This document shows positions 60,706 to 64,000 of a DNA stretch of 64,000 nt, piece after piece (positions within the stretch are counted from its first letter, which is position 1; every line of letters starts with the position of its first letter). Made by a program: the position numbers and the translations under genes. This stretch comes from an uncultured Bacteroidia bacterium (GTDB lineage: Bacteria; Bacteroidota; Bacteroidia; Bacteroidales; F082): the NCBI GenBank assembly GCA_902774295.1, contig CACYHP010000001.1, positions 868,001 to 932,000 of the forward strand. Direction: 5' to 3'. Under the pieces are notes generated by a model. It ran no database searches and was not told where the DNA came from. It worked only from the letters and a program-made list of their open reading frames with translations.

Positions 60706-62916
60706 TTATGCCTCCAATAATGTTAATGAATAATTATTGCCATCAGAATGATTGAAAATCAATATCTTAGATGACTTTTTATCGCTAATCTCTGATGGAT
60801 TTACAAACAGATGTGCAGGGATCCTGCCTGCCTTCAAGCACTGTGCCGCCACATAAACCCCTATGCCTGAAGAGGTGAAGCTTTCGCCAAAGATGTGCTT
60901 GTATTTCATCAACTTAGCATCGATGAACAACTCTTTTGTCTCTGCAAAATAAGCCTCATCACTTTTATGGTTTCCGCTTATTCCTGTTAAAATATAATCT
61001 GCTTGGAAATCTTTTGCGACAGCTTTCAATTTCTCCAAAGTCGGTTTGTGTAACATCTTGAAATTAACCAACTTACAGAGATAATCATCGTTCTTTGTGC
61101 CCAAAACCACTGAAACGGCGGCTTCTCCGCACATCTCATCATCCTGACCCATCATGCCGCCCTTTTTCAAAATGCGATAAAACGTCTCGGTGAGTTCGTC
61201 GTGACCGCCAATCAAAGCGGAGTTTATCTTGCCAAGTCGCATCTGCAAAACCGCGTCCTGCAAGGCACTGTCGAACGATATGCCTTTGTGTGCGTAGGTC
61301 ACATTATAACCGTGATTCTTAGTTTGAATCGCGACCAAAGAGCTAATCGTGTTGTGCGTCGACTGCATGAAATATGTCGGACTGAGCATCTGCTCGCCGT
61401 CTTTTGAAAGAGCATCCAAGAAAAACTCAGTGTTTTCAATGCAACCGTAGCCTGTTCCGGTGATGATGGCGTCAACGCTTTCCAATCCTGACGCTTTGAT
61501 AGCTTCTTTTGAAGTGGCAATCGCACGTTTCAAAATCTTACCCATCCTTCGAGCTTCGATAGGGGAGATATAATCCTTAAAACTCGGATCGATGGAACGG
61601 TTGAAAGGTGTCTGATACTCAATAGGTTGAGTCATCCAGTCCTCGCAAAGTGGTTGTTGGACAGAAATCTGTTTTGCTGATAAAACATATATCGGCGTTG
61701 TGGTTTCTGAACTTATCGAACTGGTTTCGTATTTTGATAAAAGCAGTGATGAGTCGTTGCCGCCGAAGCCGAAAGCGTTGCACAAGACATGCTTCAGCTC
61801 TTTCTTAACTGATTGATGCACAGGTACTATGCCGTCTTCCATTGGCTGTGACCAGTTTAAGTTGACTGGCACAAATCCGTTTTGTAACGCCAAGATACAG
61901 AACACTGCCTCAATCGAGCCGGATGCGCTTGTTGTGTGTCCCGTGAACTGCTTCGTCGACGACATCGGAGGCACGTTTTCACCGAAAAGTCGTTTCACTG
62001 CAGTACTCTCGCTCGCGTCGTTGTTTGGCGTTCCGGTGCCGTGTGCGTTGATATAGTCAATCTTATCTGGTTGAATGTCAGCGAGTTCCAAAGCTTCTTT
62101 CATCGCTCTGAAGGCTCCTTCGCCATCTGGTGACGATGCTGTCTGATGGAAGGCGTCGCATGCGTTGCCGTAGCCTGAGAGTATCGCTTGTGCCTTCACG
62201 CCACGTCTTTTCGCACTCTCTTCAGTCTCTAAGACGAGATATGCTGCGCCTTCACCGAGGTTCAAGCCAGCTCTGGTGGCGTCAAACGGACGGCACCATT
62301 GAGTGTCTAAGATCATCAACGAGTTGAAGCCGTTGAGGTGGAACTTGGTGATGCATTCGCTGCCGCCCACGACAACGATATCCGCCTCGCCGCAACGTAT
62401 CATGTTGGCACCCAATATGATAGCGTTTGCTGCCGATGAGCATGCCGTCGATAACGTGGTGATGAACGCGAACTTGCCGAAGTGCTCGGCGGTCATCTCG
62501 GAGCAGCTGCCGCAGTCGTGAACCGCGATGTATTCCTTATGGTTCTCGTTGTTGACGTAGTCAAGGTAATACTGCTCGCTCATGTCCATGCCGCCGACGG
62601 TCGTGCCCGAGATAAAACCAATGTTCGGTATCATCTCCGGGGTGATCTTAGCCTCTTTCAGAGCCTCGTCGAGGGCTATCATTCCCATCAAAGCGGTGCG
62701 GGTTGTGATGTTATTATCGCTGATATTCAGTCGTTTACGCATCTCCTCATCGCTCATCTTGACCTCGCCGACAGGAAACTCCTTGTGCTCTGTCTTGAGG
62801 TGGACAAGCGGTCCCACGCCACTGCGGTTGTTCAGCAAGGCATCCAAAGTCTCCACCTTGTTGTTTCCAATCGCCGAAACGACGCCGCAACCCGTTATCA
62901 GAATGGGATTCGTCAT
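60706..62916 (-). CDS. Ketosynthase fused to a chain-length-factor-like domain
   Basis: One frame of 736 residues. Residues 1-396 form a complete beta-ketoacyl-ACP synthase with Cys159 in LSTACSSAANA, His292 in NAHGTGTPNND and His327 in KQFTGHTTSASGS. Residues about 405-736 form a second thiolase-fold unit (IEARRMGKILKRAI, TGTGYGCIENTEFFLDAL) whose active-site position reads QSTHNTISSLVAIQ, with no Cys. This matches the ketoacyl-synthase-like family used as chain-length factor. In characterised aryl-polyene systems the two subunits are separate proteins that form a heterodimer. The gene abuts the ACP gene. Confidence 0.9.
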   Translation of the reverse strand: MTNPILITGCGVVSAIGNNKVETLDALLNNRSGVGPLVHLKTEHKEFPVGEVKMSDEEMRKRLNISDNNITTRTALMGMIALDEALKEAKITPEMIPNIGFISGTTVGGMDMSEQYYLDYVNNENHKEYIAVHDCGSCSEMTAEHFGKFAFITTLSTACSSAANAIILGANMIRCGEADIVVVGGSECITKFHLNGFNSLMILDTQWCRPFDATRAGLNLGEGAAYLVLETEESAKRRGVKAQAILSGYGNACDAFHQTASSPDGEGAFRAMKEALELADIQPDKIDYINAHGTGTPNNDASESTAVKRLFGENVPPMSSTKQFTGHTTSASGSIEAVFCILALQNGFVPVNLNWSQPMEDGIVPVHQSVKKELKHVLCNAFGFGGNDSSLLLSKYETSSISSETTTPIYVLSAKQISVQQPLCEDWMTQPIEYQTPFNRSIDPSFKDYISPIEARRMGKILKRAIATSKEAIKASGLESVDAIITGTGYGCIENTEFFLDALSKDGEQMLSPTYFMQSTHNTISSLVAIQTKNHGYNVTYAHKGISFDSALQDAVLQMRLGKINSALIGGHDELTETFYRILKKGGMMGQDDEMCGEAAVSVVLGTKNDDYLCKLVNFKMLHKPTLEKLKAVAKDFQADYILTGISGNHKSDEAYFAETKELFIDAKLMKYKHIFGESFTSSGIGVYVAAQCLKAGRIPAHLFVNPSEISDKKSSKILIFNHSDGNNYSLTLLEA

Positions 62917-63174
62917 TTATTTTGTTCTGTTTTTTGCGATAAAGTCAGCCATCACAGCCACCGACTTGAAGATTTCTTTGCCCTTCGCCGGATCCTGCAA
63001 CTTGATACCGTAATTTTTCTCCATCATCACGATAAGTTCAAGAGCGTCAATGCTGTCGAGGCCAAGGCCTTCGCCAAACAATGATGCGTTCTCGTCGATG
63101 TCTTCCGGTTTCATGTCTTCGAGGTTCAAAGCCTCAATAATCTGCTGTTTCAGAGTGTAAATTAATTCGTCCAT
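62917..63174 (-). CDS. Acyl carrier protein
   Basis: Acidic protein of 85 residues. The phosphopantetheine attachment site is Ser41 in GLGLDSIDALELIVMME. It would carry the growing chain for the adjacent ketosynthases. It directly abuts the KS-CLF gene; 20 bases separate it from the KS-like gene upstream. It is unlikely to be the housekeeping ACP because of its location and its divergent sequence around helix III. Confidence 0.92.
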   Translation of the reverse strand: MDELIYTLKQQIIEALNLEDMKPEDIDENASLFGEGLGLDSIDALELIVMMEKNYGIKLQDPAKGKEIFKSVAVMADFIAKNRTK

Positions 63175-63194
63175 AACTTTTATTTAAAATTTAA

Positions 63195-63746
63195 CTATTT
63201 TTCCATTAAAAAAATCCGTGCTTCAAAATGTTCCTCGTCGCTGCAGTCAACCCAGCCGCCGATGATGCTCGTAGTAACTGGGTCTTGGAATGCGATATCG
63301 AGGTTTTTCATGATAATTTGCTCATCGTAATCGTCAATCACGATGAATGATGTCTCGCCGAAATACTTGTTGCGTATGGCGATTTCGCCGGTCACGATGT
63401 TTGGCAGGGTGTAGACAAACGCTGCCGGGCTGGGGAAGAAGTGCTCCGGGTCTTGAATCGTCGACTGATAATGTGTGTCGGCTTGCAGAGACGCGTTTCT
63501 GTTGAACAGAATGACAGCGCGGTCCTCACGAGGCTCGAAACTTCTGTTACCCTCAATATTTAAAAGGAGTTCCGAAGCTATGAATCCTAATTTGCTCAAG
63601 GTGTCCATTTTGAAAAACTTCGGATAATCTCCTATATTATTGCGATAAAGCTCAGTAAGCAATGCCGAGCCTTTCTCGTTGTGTGCCAATGCTTTACCAT
63701 CGACTTTAACCTCGTTTGGCGATATGTAAACCTGATGCTTAATCAT
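63195..63746 (-). CDS. Truncated ketoacyl-synthase-like protein lacking Cys
   Basis: Protein of 183 residues. Parts resemble the chain-length-factor-like family: LGFIASELLL, EDRAVILFNRNASLQAD, and FPSPAAFVYTLPNIVTGEIAIRNKYFGE, where the nucleophile position of a thiolase fold has no Cys. It is too short for a full KS. The C-terminal half of a thiolase fold is missing. It could be a non-catalytic partner subunit; small KS-like proteins of this sort accompany flexirubin-type clusters. It overlaps the upstream KS gene by four bases (ATGA). Confidence 0.7.
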   Translation of the reverse strand: MIKHQVYISPNEVKVDGKALAHNEKGSALLTELYRNNIGDYPKFFKMDTLSKLGFIASELLLNIEGNRSFEPREDRAVILFNRNASLQADTHYQSTIQDPEHFFPSPAAFVYTLPNIVTGEIAIRNKYFGETSFIVIDDYDEQIIMKNLDIAFQDPVTTSIIGGWVDCSDEEHFEARIFLMEK

Positions 63747-64000
63747 TGCAGACCTCCTTTCGCCATGAGCAATGCCGCGTTGCAGCCTCCGAATCCCGAT
63801 AAAAGCTTGATGAAAGCGCGTTTTTCGGTTGCTCTGTTTTGATTTGAGACATCAATTTGATGAGTCACGCCTAAGGTCTCAAACCCTCTTGTTCCCAATA
63901 TATTGTGGTCATCGACAGCCTGCATCGAGATGATAGTCTCAAGCACGCCTGCAGCGCCCATGGTGTGACCGTAATATCCTTTCAATGAATTTACGGGAAC
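63743..64000 (-). CDS. Beta-ketoacyl-ACP synthase, partial (C-terminal end)
   Basis: The frame is open to the window edge. Codons upstream of the first internal start read VPVNSLKGYYGHTMGAAGVLE, matching the KS motif K-x3-GHT-x-GAAG with its catalytic His. LSGFGGCNAALLMAKG is the conserved C-terminal glycine-rich block. About 85 residues are present. It shows that the biosynthetic cluster continues to the right of the window. Confidence 0.9.
   Translation of the reverse strand, partial: VPVNSLKGYYGHTMGAAGVLETIISMQAVDDHNILGTRGFETLGVTHQIDVSNQNRATEKRAFIKLLSGFGGCNAALLMAKGGLQ

Overview
The window is about 64 kb of a Bacteroidetes chromosome, most likely order Bacteroidales. Seen directly: start codons are rarely preceded by a Shine-Dalgarno sequence. 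Many transcription units instead have the Bacteroidetes -7 box TAnnTTTG 15-50 bases before the start (kbl, cysS, rplM, metK, mutS2, cutC, lepA, gapA and others). A secreted peptidase ends in a type IX secretion (Por) sorting domain, and the gene families match Bacteroidetes versions (long FtsZ tail, 426-residue MraY, SDR-type threonine dehydrogenase). No tRNA, rRNA, CRISPR array, phage or IS transposase was found.

1-14.1 kb, plus strand: the division and cell-wall (dcw) cluster, in the order rsmH (5' cut by the window edge), ftsL, ftsI, murE, mraY, a MurD remnant, ftsW, murG, murC, ftsQ, ftsA, ftsZ. It is tightly packed with several overlapping genes. The murD position holds only a 176-residue C-terminal ligase domain with its key residues changed. 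14.1-21.2 kb: a formyltransferase (purN), a DUF2147 protein and a DUF389 membrane protein, then on the minus strand a Ca2+/Na+ antiporter and the kbl-tdh threonine degradation operon, then cysS.

21.2-43.3 kb: housekeeping genes separated by repeat-rich spacers: the rplM-rpsI-rpsB-tsf operon, a GldA-like ABC ATPase, metK behind a SAM-II-type riboswitch, an M28 peptidase, mutS2, cutC, a GH2 beta-mannosidase, an acyltransferase, lepA, gapA, a RelA/SpoT protein and purA. Two small AT-rich genes (a four-helix-bundle 'S23' protein and a GxxExxY protein) each sit between inverted repeats. At least one palindromic repeat family has copies both between genes and, in frame, inside genes (mutS2 and beta-mannosidase). 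43.4-47.1 kb: an ATP-grasp protein and a transglutaminase-like lipoprotein.

47.1-64 kb, minus strand: two adjoining transcription units. The right-hand one (64.0 to 52.2 kb, continuing beyond the window) is an aryl-polyene/flexirubin-like biosynthetic cluster: ketoacyl synthase, a KS-like protein without an active-site Cys, acyl carrier protein, a KS fused to a chain-length-factor-like half, a small drug/lipid transporter, a LolA-like carrier, a FabZ-like dehydratase, a family 2 glycosyltransferase, an MMPL exporter fused to an acyltransferase and a Rossmann tail, and a tandem fusion of two CrtI-like FAD oxidoreductases. The left-hand unit (52.1 to 47.1 kb) starts at its own TAnnTTTG box and encodes a B12-binding-type radical SAM enzyme, an unknown small protein, a secreted esterase, a PaaK-like AMP-forming ligase and an acyltransferase. 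Together they look like a polyene-lipid pigment system with three large gene fusions; the product is inferred, not shown.
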